Assembly: GCA_902777855.1 (NCBI GenBank)
Contig: CACYVN010000009.1
Coordinates: 1 to 64,000, forward strand
DNA: 64,000 bases
Origin: an uncultured bacterium
GTDB taxonomy: Bacteria; Cyanobacteriota; Vampirovibrionia; Gastranaerophilales; Gastranaerophilaceae
Direction of reading: 5' to 3'
In this document: one piece after another, positions 1-6,175 of the stretch
Layout: each line of letters begins with the position of its first letter
How positions within the stretch are numbered: the first letter of the stretch is position 1
The notes under the pieces: generated by a model
What the model saw: only the letters and a program-made list of their open reading frames with translations
Databases searched by the model: none
Told to the model about the DNA's origin: nothing
Made by a program: the position numbers and the translations under genes

Positions 1-27
1 TTGTACCACAGCGTGTTTTTCTTTTCG

Positions 28-70
28 GTTCACTTTTCTTTTTGCGTCGCAATCAAAAAGAAAAGTGAAC
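28..70. repeat. perfect 17-bp palindrome, dispersed repeat
   Basis: Two 17-bp arms (28-44 and 54-70), perfect reverse complements, flank a 9-nt loop. The arms read GTTCACTTTTCTTTTTG and its complement. Similar hairpins with a CTTTTG/CAAAAG core lie at 8344-8375 and 8712-8735, so this looks like one member of a dispersed family. It lies about 70 bp before the first gene and could also be a terminator for a gene outside the window. Confidence 0.6.
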
Positions 71-142
71 AAGAAAAAATAATTTATCAAATAATATACT
101 GATAATATGTTTTATGTATTCAGATATAATGAGGATTATAAA

Positions 143-607
143 ATGAAAAAAGAAAACATTTGGATTATCGGAGCGTGCGCTCTGTTTTTTATCGGCGGTT
201 ACACAATGAATGATGTTGCAATTTCTTTGCCACGTTACAAAGTTGCAGTTGTCGATATTACAAAAGTTATGGATCAATCTAAAGATGTCCGGAACCTGAA
301 AGCCTCACAAGATAGACAGTTAAAAGAACTTCAGACTCTTATTTCTAAAGCACAAAATGAAATTGCAAATACACCTGACCCAAATAAAGCCATAGAACTT
401 CAGGCAAATTACAGAAAAGAAATAGAAACAAAGCAAAATGCTATTGACGAAGAATACAGCAAAAAAATCGTTCAAATTACTTCAAATATCAAAAATCTTA
501 TTTCAACTCAGGCAAAAAAAACAGACTACAACCTTGTACTGCCGACAGGAATGGTTATTTCAGGCGGTGAAGATATTACAGAACACGTTATTAAAGAAAT
601 GCAGTAG
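143..607 (+). CDS. OmpH/Skp-like periplasmic chaperone, membrane-anchored paralogue
   Basis: This 154-residue protein belongs to the OmpH/Skp family, periplasmic chaperones that hold unfolded outer-membrane proteins. An N-terminal hydrophobic segment (about residues 5-22) has no clear cleavage site, so it may stay anchored. The body has the family layout: a short strand beginning VAVVDITKVM, a long Gln/Lys-rich coiled coil, and a closing segment with NLVLPTGMVISGGEDIT. The ATG at 143 is chosen over the upstream one at 107 because GAGG lies about 9 nt before it. A paralogue with a normal signal peptide is at 11449-11904. The family assignment is fairly sure; a chaperone role is inferred from the family. 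Confidence 0.8.
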   Translation: MKKENIWIIGACALFFIGGYTMNDVAISLPRYKVAVVDITKVMDQSKDVRNLKASQDRQLKELQTLISKAQNEIANTPDPNKAIELQANYRKEIETKQNAIDEEYSKKIVQITSNIKNLISTQAKKTDYNLVLPTGMVISGGEDITEHVIKEMQ

Positions 608-610
608 AAA

Positions 611-641
611 AAAGGGCGGAGTTTTTAGTTCCGCCCTTTTT
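611..641. terminator. bidirectional Rho-independent terminator
   Basis: The 9-bp GC-rich stem AAGGGCGGA/TCCGCCCTT (612-620 with 630-638) is followed by a T run on the plus strand and preceded by an A run. It lies between two convergent stop codons and can end transcription from both genes. Confidence 0.85.
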
Positions 642-652
642 ATATAAATCAA

Positions 653-1378
653 TTATTTAATCCTAAAAGTTACATTTGCAACTGATGTTACTTTCTTTTT
701 GATAGACGAAGAGTCACTTATACCGCTGTCAGATACATCATTTGAATCTTCAGGAGTGATTTGGAACACTCCCATCTGAAGTGACTGAATTTTTCCGACA
801 GAATTATGAGTTGCTTTTAACATCGCTTTTGCACGTTGCTTAGCATCATTTGAAGCTTTTTCAAGCATTGCAATTTTTAAATCGGAAAGTTTAGAATAAA
901 AATATGACGGTTCATATCCTGAAATTTCAATACCTTGTTCGGTTAAAGTATTAATATCAGTAGAAAGTTTTTTAATTTTTTCTACATCATCAGATTTTAC
1001 GGTATATTTTTGATTAGCATTAAAACCGATAATTTCTTCTGTTGAATTGCCGTTATAATTTGTTTTGTAAAGATTGTATCCGTTTACATATTTTTCTTCA
1101 ATTTGGTTGTCTTTAAAACCCTGTGATTTCAGGTATTTTACAATAATCGGTTTTTGTTTTTTCAGTGTCGCATAAGCAGCCGCTCTTGATTTATCTCTTG
1201 CTATTACATCAAAATCATAAGTTCCTTTATCAGAGGTAACCGTTTGAGAATAAGAACCGGTAACCGTAATTACATCTTTTGACATTGTATTTGTGACGAT
1301 AACTGTCGCAACAATACCTGAAATACCTAAGATTAACGCCAATAAGAGTAACTGGAATTTTTCAATTTTTTCTAACAT
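653..1378 (-). CDS. SIMPL (DUF541) domain protein
   Basis: This 241-residue protein has one N-terminal membrane segment (about residues 10-30) followed by a SIMPL/DUF541 domain, so the domain should face the periplasm. Family features seen are the opening ITVTGSYSQTV strand, the conserved Asp-rich VIARDKSRAAAY region and a central helix with repeated Lys-Ala. Family members are found in periplasmic or surface contexts, but no biochemical activity is established that could be assigned here. A Ser/Asp-rich loop near residue 215 interrupts the last strands. The start is supported by AAAGGAG upstream. The gene diverges from ftsY across 72 bp. Confidence 0.8.
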   Translation of the reverse strand: MLEKIEKFQLLLLALILGISGIVATVIVTNTMSKDVITVTGSYSQTVTSDKGTYDFDVIARDKSRAAAYATLKKQKPIIVKYLKSQGFKDNQIEEKYVNGYNLYKTNYNGNSTEEIIGFNANQKYTVKSDDVEKIKKLSTDINTLTEQGIEISGYEPSYFYSKLSDLKIAMLEKASNDAKQRAKAMLKATHNSVGKIQSLQMGVFQITPEDSNDVSDSGISDSSSIKKKVTSVANVTFRIK

Positions 1379-1435
1379 ATCTCTACTCCTTTTTATAAAA
1401 ATATTATATCCACTAAAATAAGATTTGCAACTTTA

Positions 1436-1450
1436 TGATATAATTATCTT
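1436..1450 (+). promoter_or_regulatory. extended -10 promoter of ftsY, predicted leaderless
   Basis: TGA-TATAAT (hexamer at 1439-1444) forms an extended -10 element. The ATG of ftsY begins 6 nt after the hexamer, so transcription should start on or next to the start codon. No Shine-Dalgarno sequence is present. No good -35 was found, which the TGn extension could offset. Confidence 0.55.
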
Positions 1451-2368
1451 ATGTTCGGATTTTTCAGAGAGAAAATAGATAATTTTAAACAAACTGTATC
1501 AAATACCGCAAAATCACTTGTAGGGAATGTGCTTAACACTATTGATGATTCGGAAGAAGAATACTCTGAATTTGCGCTTGACGATATTGAAGATACATTG
1601 ATTAGTGCAGATTTGGGTGTAACTTATGCATCCGAGCTTGTTGATAACCTGCGTTCTAAAAGAAATGCCAAACCTTCAGAACTCAAAAATTATCTGAAAG
1701 AAGAATTTATAAAAACTTTAGCAGAAGCCGGGGCAACTGAGTTAAATTATAAAGACGGAGAATTAAACATTTACTTTATAACAGGGGTAAACGGTGCCGG
1801 GAAAACAACACTTATAGCAAAACTTGCCTATAAATTTAAACAAGAAGGCAAAAAAGTTCTTGTTGCAGCAGGTGATACTTTTAGAGCCGCAGCAGAAGAA
1901 CAGTTAAACATCTGGTCTGTCAGAGCGGGAGCAGATATTGTAAGACGTGATAAGGCAGATCCGGCATCTGTCGTTTATGAAGCTATACAAAAAGCAAAAA
2001 ATGAGAATTATGATGTAATTCTTGTCGATACGGCAGGCAGATTGCAAAACAAGTTTAACCTAATGGAAGAACTGAAAAAAATTAAAACTGTTATTGACAA
2101 ACAAGCTCCTGAGGCTTTGCGCGAGAGCATTTTGGTCTTAGATGCGAATACCGGTCAAAATGGGCTACAGCAAGCTAAAGTTTTTGGCGAATGTGTAAAT
2201 TTAACCTGTGCGGCATTAACAAAACTTGATGGAAGTGCAAAAGGTGCAATAATTCTTGCAATTGCAAAAGAAATGAAATTGCCGGTAAAACTCGTCGGAG
2301 TCGGCGAAAAAATGGAAGATGTAAAACCATTTAATGCGGACGATTTTATTGATGCATTGTTTTCTTAA
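1451..2368 (+). CDS. ftsY: signal recognition particle receptor FtsY
   Basis: FtsY is the membrane-associated GTPase that receives SRP-bound ribosomes and delivers them to SecYEG. The 305-residue protein has a short acidic N-terminal region, the N-domain helical bundle (about 30-95) and the G domain. Visible GTPase motifs are the P-loop GVNGAGKTT (about 112), the SRP-type DTFRAAA, the switch DTAGR (about 192) and the guanine-specificity motif TKLDGSAKG (about 257). The long A domain of enterobacterial FtsY is absent, as in many bacteria. It starts with ATG without a Shine-Dalgarno sequence, right behind a -10 element. A palindromic repeat follows the stop codon at once. Confidence 0.96.
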   Translation: MFGFFREKIDNFKQTVSNTAKSLVGNVLNTIDDSEEEYSEFALDDIEDTLISADLGVTYASELVDNLRSKRNAKPSELKNYLKEEFIKTLAEAGATELNYKDGELNIYFITGVNGAGKTTLIAKLAYKFKQEGKKVLVAAGDTFRAAAEEQLNIWSVRAGADIVRRDKADPASVVYEAIQKAKNENYDVILVDTAGRLQNKFNLMEELKKIKTVIDKQAPEALRESILVLDANTGQNGLQQAKVFGECVNLTCAALTKLDGSAKGAIILAIAKEMKLPVKLVGVGEKMEDVKPFNADDFIDALFS

Positions 2369-2370
2369 AA

Positions 2371-2422
2371 ATACCCTCCCCCTTGAGGGAGGGTCGAAAT
2401 CTGTGATTTCGGGGAGGGGTAT
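2371..2422. repeat. family-1 palindromic repeat (CCCTCCCC...GGGGAGGGG) carrying a ribosome binding site
   Basis: This 52-bp element begins ATACCCTCCCC and ends GGGGAGGGGTAT, with an inner hairpin CCTCCC...GGGAGG and the core TCGAAATCTGTGATTTCG. It fills the whole space between the ftsY stop and the next gene. Its last bases, GGGGAGGGG, lie just 5' of the TTG start codon and act as an apparent Shine-Dalgarno sequence. A nearly identical copy lies inside the next gene at 2575-2626. Other copies are at 2960-3009, 16498-16549 and 38764-38812. Confidence 0.85.
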
Positions 2423-3514
2423 TTGAATATTTTACAATCTGCAACCACAAAACTTGGAAATAGAATTGAACTTATCGGTATGCCGTCAGAGAATAATGTT
2501 TTGATAATCGGTGTTTTTCACGGTGACGAACCTCAAGGGAAATATTTAATTGAGAACTACTTGAACGAAAATGAATACCCTCCCCTTGAGGGAGGGTCGA
2601 AATCTGTGATTTCGGGGTGGGGGCATAAATATAGTGTGTTCGCAAAGGAGAAAGCAAAAGAATTAAGAAATAATGCAACATTACATGAACAAATATTGTG
2701 GAATTATTTAAGAAAAAGTCAATTTATGGGTTTGAAATTCAGAAGACAACAACCTATAAATACATATATTGTAGATTTTGTTTGCTTTTACCCAAAAATA
2801 ATAATTGAACTTGACGGTAGTCAACACATTAATAACAAAGATTATGATAAAAATAGAGATGAATTTTTTAAAAATTTAGGCTTTAAAGTTATACGAATAT
2901 ATAATAATGACATTTCGAATAATATAGAAGGTGTTTTAGAACATATAAAAAATGAAATTACCCCCACCCGGAAATTAAAAATTCCCACCCTCCCTCAAGG
3001 GGAGGGTACTAATGATAGTCTTTTGTTCATCCCATGCCTGAATCCTGACGGGCTTCAAAACGGTACACGCACAAACGCAAACGGTGTTGATTTGAACCGT
3101 AATTTCCCGACAAATAATTGGGGTGATGATACAAGCGGAGCAGGGGAAAATCCGAAAGATTATTACTCAGGCGAAAGTGCAGGAAGCGAAATTGAAACGC
3201 AATTTGTCATTGACATTATTGAAAAATATCAGCCCAAAATGATTTTGACTTTACATGCGCCTTACAAAATCGTCAATTTTGACGGACCTGCACAGGATAT
3301 CGCAAAAAAAATCTCTGATATAATAGGTTACCCCGTTGAAGAAAGTATCGGCTACCCGACTCCGGGGAGTTTCGGGACTTATTGCGGAATTGAACGAAAC
3401 ATCCCGACAATTACATTAGAATTAGACGAAAAAATACCGGTCGAAAACTTAGTCCAGCCGGTATCTGAAATTTTTAATCTTTGTATGGATCAAAGAAACT
3501 TTGCCCAAAGGTAA
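2423..3514 (+). CDS. M14-family zinc carboxypeptidase (MpaA-like) interrupted by an in-frame DUF559 nuclease element
   Basis: The host protein resembles MpaA, a zinc amidase that removes diaminopimelate-containing residues from murein peptides. Zinc ligands are H33 and E36 in FHGDEPQG and H278 in LHAPY. The substrate-binding stretch reads VDLNRNFP and the catalytic glutamate is E333 in TLELDE. Without the insert the protein would be about 218 residues, normal for this family. Residues 52-196 are foreign: a palindromic repeat, a DUF559/Vsr-like domain (D118, E129, D131, H135 in YIVDF and ELDGSQH) and an inverted repeat copy, all in frame. The insert lies in a loop between the HGDE helix and the next core strand (SLLFIPCLNPDG). 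The start is TTG, with its ribosome binding site inside the upstream repeat. The 3' end overlaps the convergent gene by about 40 bp. Confidence 0.88.
   Translation: MNILQSATTKLGNRIELIGMPSENNVLIIGVFHGDEPQGKYLIENYLNENEYPPLEGGSKSVISGWGHKYSVFAKEKAKELRNNATLHEQILWNYLRKSQFMGLKFRRQQPINTYIVDFVCFYPKIIIELDGSQHINNKDYDKNRDEFFKNLGFKVIRIYNNDISNNIEGVLEHIKNEITPTRKLKIPTLPQGEGTNDSLLFIPCLNPDGLQNGTRTNANGVDLNRNFPTNNWGDDTSGAGENPKDYYSGESAGSEIETQFVIDIIEKYQPKMILTLHAPYKIVNFDGPAQDIAKKISDIIGYPVEESIGYPTPGSFGTYCGIERNIPTITLELDEKIPVENLVQPVSEIFNLCMDQRNFAQR
2575..3009. mobile_element. composite element: DUF559 endonuclease domain between inverted family-1 repeats
   Basis: A family-1 repeat (2575-2626) and an inverted copy (2960-3009) enclose about 330 bp coding for a DUF559 domain of the PD-(D/E)xK, Vsr-like fold. 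The domain has its usual signatures: an N-terminal helix LRNNATLHEQILWNYLR, the strand LKFRRQQPI, YIVDF, and ELDGSQH. The 435-bp span is a multiple of three and both host flanks are in frame. No stop codon interrupts the domain and the catalytic residues are intact, so the nuclease fold may be functional. There are no intein splice-junction residues or intron features. The mobility itself is inferred from structure and repeat copy number. Confidence 0.7.
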
Positions 3515-4142
3515 AGAGTTTTTCATTATCCGACGGACCTAAGGTCATACCTCTGTAATCAGGATGATCCACTATTTTACTTCTATTAAACCATCCGCCT
3601 TTTGGTCCTTTTGTTTCAATATATCCGTCACTATATCTTATGACCGCTCCGTTTCCGCTTGAATTGTATACTGCACGTTGCTCTGCTTCAGTTTTCGCTC
3701 CATTAGTATATTGTGCATGTACGGTTCCGTCTTTTAATCCGTTTTCATGTTTCGTCTTAAGATAATCTCTGAGATATCCATCCCCAATTTCGAAAACTTC
3801 TTTAAAATCTTCAACATTGATACTATCTTTAAATACAAATCGTACAGAACCATCGTCATTGATTATGTAATCTGTTTTATTTACAACATTATTTAATCTT
3901 TGCCATTTTGCATATTTTTCATTTTCTTCTTTTGTAGCATTAGAACCATGATTACCGGTAAAACCATACCAACGGTTTTTACAATTCTGTAAATATGATT
4001 CCGTTTCTATATATGCATCTGTTTTATCTCTCTGCATTTGGACATTACTTTGTGATGTTTTTTGAGCAGTTTTTATGTCTTGTGTTTTTGTAGCCTTACG
4101 TACAGGTTTTGCTCCGCCCGCACCTTGTATTTGTTTTACCAT
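3474..4142 (-). CDS. hypothetical protein, low-complexity N-terminus
   Basis: I do not recognise this 222-residue protein. It has no signal peptide or membrane segment. The first 45 residues are rich in Lys, Thr, Gln and Ala; the rest looks like a soluble domain rich in Asn, Gly and aromatic residues, with phrases such as WYGFTGNHG, YIINDDGSVRFVF and GDGYLRDYLK. The C-terminus reads FTFGQSFFDPYKD. The ATG at 4142 is chosen because AGAGGAG lies about 8 nt upstream; an ATG 10 codons earlier lacks this. Its end overlaps the convergent peptidase gene. It may be lineage-specific. Confidence 0.7.
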   Translation of the reverse strand: MVKQIQGAGGAKPVRKATKTQDIKTAQKTSQSNVQMQRDKTDAYIETESYLQNCKNRWYGFTGNHGSNATKEENEKYAKWQRLNNVVNKTDYIINDDGSVRFVFKDSINVEDFKEVFEIGDGYLRDYLKTKHENGLKDGTVHAQYTNGAKTEAEQRAVYNSSGNGAVIRYSDGYIETKGPKGGWFNRSKIVDHPDYRGMTLGPSDNEKLFTFGQSFFDPYKD

Positions 4143-4237
4143 TTCTATACTCCTCTGATTAATTGCATACACTTCATATATACATGTTAAGTATTTTTTT
4201 TATTTAAAATTGCACTAAAATTTATACATGTTCACAT

Positions 4238-4266
4238 TTGTTTACACTTATTTGTGATAATATAAT
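4238..4266 (+). promoter_or_regulatory. sigma70-type promoter of cysS
   Basis: The -35 TTGTTT (4238-4243) and -10 TATAAT (4261-4266) are separated by 17 nt. The transcript would begin near 4273, at the base of the REP hairpin that follows, so the hairpin would form the very 5' end of the cysS mRNA. Confidence 0.6.
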
Positions 4267-4269
4267 TTT

Positions 4270-4293
4270 GTAGGTCGGCGTTGCTACGCCGAC
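4270..4293 (+). repeat. GTAG-headed REP hairpin in the cysS leader
   Basis: The tetranucleotide GTAG is followed by the perfect 8-bp stem GTCGGCGT/ACGCCGAC with a TGCT loop. GTAG ahead of a short palindrome is the hallmark of REP elements mobilised by RAYT (TnpA-REP) proteins. It lies between the cysS promoter and its ribosome binding site. Confidence 0.7.
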
Positions 4294-4312
4294 ATTGTAA
4301 AAGAGGTATATT

Positions 4313-5686
4313 ATGCAATTATTTAACACGTATTCTGGTAAATTAGAAGAATTTAAACCTATTGAAGATAAAAAAGTCAAAATGTATGTCTGCGGACCGA
4401 CTGTTTATGATTACGCACATTTAGGACACGCCAGATGCTACATTACCTGGGATGTTTTATATCGTTATCTCAAATTCCGAGGGTACGATGTTACATATTG
4501 CAGAAACGTCACAGATGTTGATGATAAAATCCTTAAAAAGGCGGAAAAAGAAAATAAAACTCCGGAAGAAATCTCACAATATTGGTATGAACAATTTACG
4601 AACTCAATGCAAAAACTCAATAATTTACCCCCTGATATAGAACCTTTTGCCACAAAAACCTTAGGCGAAATGATTAAAATGGTAAAAGATTTAATTGAAA
4701 AAGGCTATGCATATGAGGTAAATGGGGATGTTTATTTCAGGGTAAAAAAATTCGGCGGTTACGGAAAACTGTCAGGACAACCAATTGACCAATTAGAAAG
4801 CGGAGCAAGAATAGCAGTTGGTGAGCAAAAAGAAGATCCGCTTGATTTTGCATTATGGAAAAAAGATGAAAAATTCGGTTATAATTCCCCGTGGGGAGTT
4901 GGTCGTCCGGGATGGCACATAGAGTGTTCCGCTATGAACCGCAAGCATTTGGGCAATACTATTGACATTCACGCAGGCGGAGCGGATTTGATTTTCCCTC
5001 ACCACGAAAACGAAATTGCACAAAGTGAATGTGCTAACGGATGCAAATTTGTAAATTACTGGCTTCACAATGGATTTGTAACTATAAACAAAGAAAAAAT
5101 GTCAAAATCGTTGGGCAATTTCTTGACCATAGATGATATGCTGAAAAATTATGATGCCAATACTTTGCGCTTGTTCATTCTGACAAATCATTACCGTATG
5201 CCTGTTGAGTTTTCTGATGAAGCATTGGCTTCCGCTCAGGCAGGAGCAAAACGGCTTACAAATGCAAAGCAGACTCCAATCAATGAGAACTTGGATATTT
5301 CTCAAACCTCTGAATACAAAGCATTTTGCGAAGCAATGGATGAGGATTTGAATACTTCAAAAGCACTTGCCGTTTTGTTTGATTTAACAACAAGAGCAAA
5401 TAAAGACGAAAAAGATGCTTACACAATGCTATATAAACTTGGTACTGCCTTAGGTTTTACTTTTGAAAAGGCAGGTTTAAGTGATGAAGATTTATCCAAA
5501 GCGGTCGCTGTAGTTTCTGAAGCAATAGGTCTGAATTTTGCTTCTGTAGATGAAATTCTTGAACTTCGTAAAAAAGCAAGAGCGGAGAAAAATTGGGATA
5601 TTGCAGACAAAATCAGAATTTCACTTGATAATATCGGAATTGTATTAAAAGATACTCCTGAAGGGACAAAAATCGAATTAAAATAA
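4313..5686 (+). CDS. cysS: cysteinyl-tRNA synthetase
   Basis: CysS joins cysteine to its tRNA. The 457-residue length is normal for the family. The class I signature HIGH appears as HLGH in CGPTVYDYAHLGHAR (about residues 27-41) and the second signature is KMSKSLGN (about 262). Cys28, the Cys in WHIECSAM (about 207) and the His/Cys residues in the following stretch fit the family's zinc site, which selects cysteine. The C-terminal anticodon-binding domain is complete. AGAGG precedes the ATG. The gene is monocistronic, with a promoter and REP hairpin upstream and a terminator downstream. Confidence 0.97.
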   Translation: MQLFNTYSGKLEEFKPIEDKKVKMYVCGPTVYDYAHLGHARCYITWDVLYRYLKFRGYDVTYCRNVTDVDDKILKKAEKENKTPEEISQYWYEQFTNSMQKLNNLPPDIEPFATKTLGEMIKMVKDLIEKGYAYEVNGDVYFRVKKFGGYGKLSGQPIDQLESGARIAVGEQKEDPLDFALWKKDEKFGYNSPWGVGRPGWHIECSAMNRKHLGNTIDIHAGGADLIFPHHENEIAQSECANGCKFVNYWLHNGFVTINKEKMSKSLGNFLTIDDMLKNYDANTLRLFILTNHYRMPVEFSDEALASAQAGAKRLTNAKQTPINENLDISQTSEYKAFCEAMDEDLNTSKALAVLFDLTTRANKDEKDAYTMLYKLGTALGFTFEKAGLSDEDLSKAVAVVSEAIGLNFASVDEILELRKKARAEKNWDIADKIRISLDNIGIVLKDTPEGTKIELK

Positions 5687-5708
5687 AATATTTATTTTCA
5701 TAAAAAAA

Positions 5709-5735
5709 TAATACCCTTATCGGGTATTACTTTTT
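5709..5735. terminator. terminator after cysS, likely bidirectional
   Basis: The stem AATACCC/GGGTATT (5710-5716 with 5722-5728) is followed by a T-rich tract on the plus strand and by A-rich sequence on the other side. It lies between convergent cysS and the small gene ending at 5762. Confidence 0.7.
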
Positions 5736-5761
5736 ATTTTTGAAAATCTTTAAATTGAATT

Positions 5762-6073
5762 TTAGTCTTCAATATCAAGATTAATATCGGCTTGAAGCTG
5801 TTTTTTCATGATGTTGTTTATTACAGCATCTACTAACAACTCATAGGATTTCTTATTTTCAATTCCGGGAAATTCCTCTTTGAGTTGGTTTCTGACCATT
5901 GCTTCCAGCTCATTTCTGTCAGAAAACAAGTTTACACCACTAACGGATTCCAAATAATCCATGGTGCTTTTATCTAATTGTGTTTTATCCGAATATTCCT
6001 GTAATCTCGATTTCGGAGATACACTTTCTTTAATCTTTTGAACGAGTTTTAAATTCTTAATTCGGTCAAACAT
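5762..6073 (-). CDS. small hypothetical cytoplasmic protein
   Basis: This 103-residue protein is not recognised. It has no signal peptide or membrane span. It is charged and predicted mostly helical, with segments such as LKLVQKIKESV, DYLESVSGVNLFSDRNELEAMVRNQLKEE and an acidic C-terminus DINLDIED. The ATG at 6073 is preceded by GAGG at 8-nt spacing, which favours it over a GTG six codons upstream. It follows glyS-sized spacing on the same strand upstream of a 100-bp gap, so it probably has its own transcript. Confidence 0.65.
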   Translation of the reverse strand: MFDRIKNLKLVQKIKESVSPKSRLQEYSDKTQLDKSTMDYLESVSGVNLFSDRNELEAMVRNQLKEEFPGIENKKSYELLVDAVINNIMKKQLQADINLDIED

Positions 6074-6175
6074 GACTTTTGCCTCACACACTATTTCTTG
6101 TATTATTTTAAAGTACCGTAAAATAATTAATTGACTACTTTACACATTATATTTACAAATATTTACAATTAAATC

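Noticed and set aside
2575-3009. DUF559 insert as an intein or self-splicing intron
   Set aside because: No intein blocks or Cys/Ser and His-Asn splice residues occur at the ends, and no group I or II intron core is seen. The reading frame stays open throughout, which an intron would not need.
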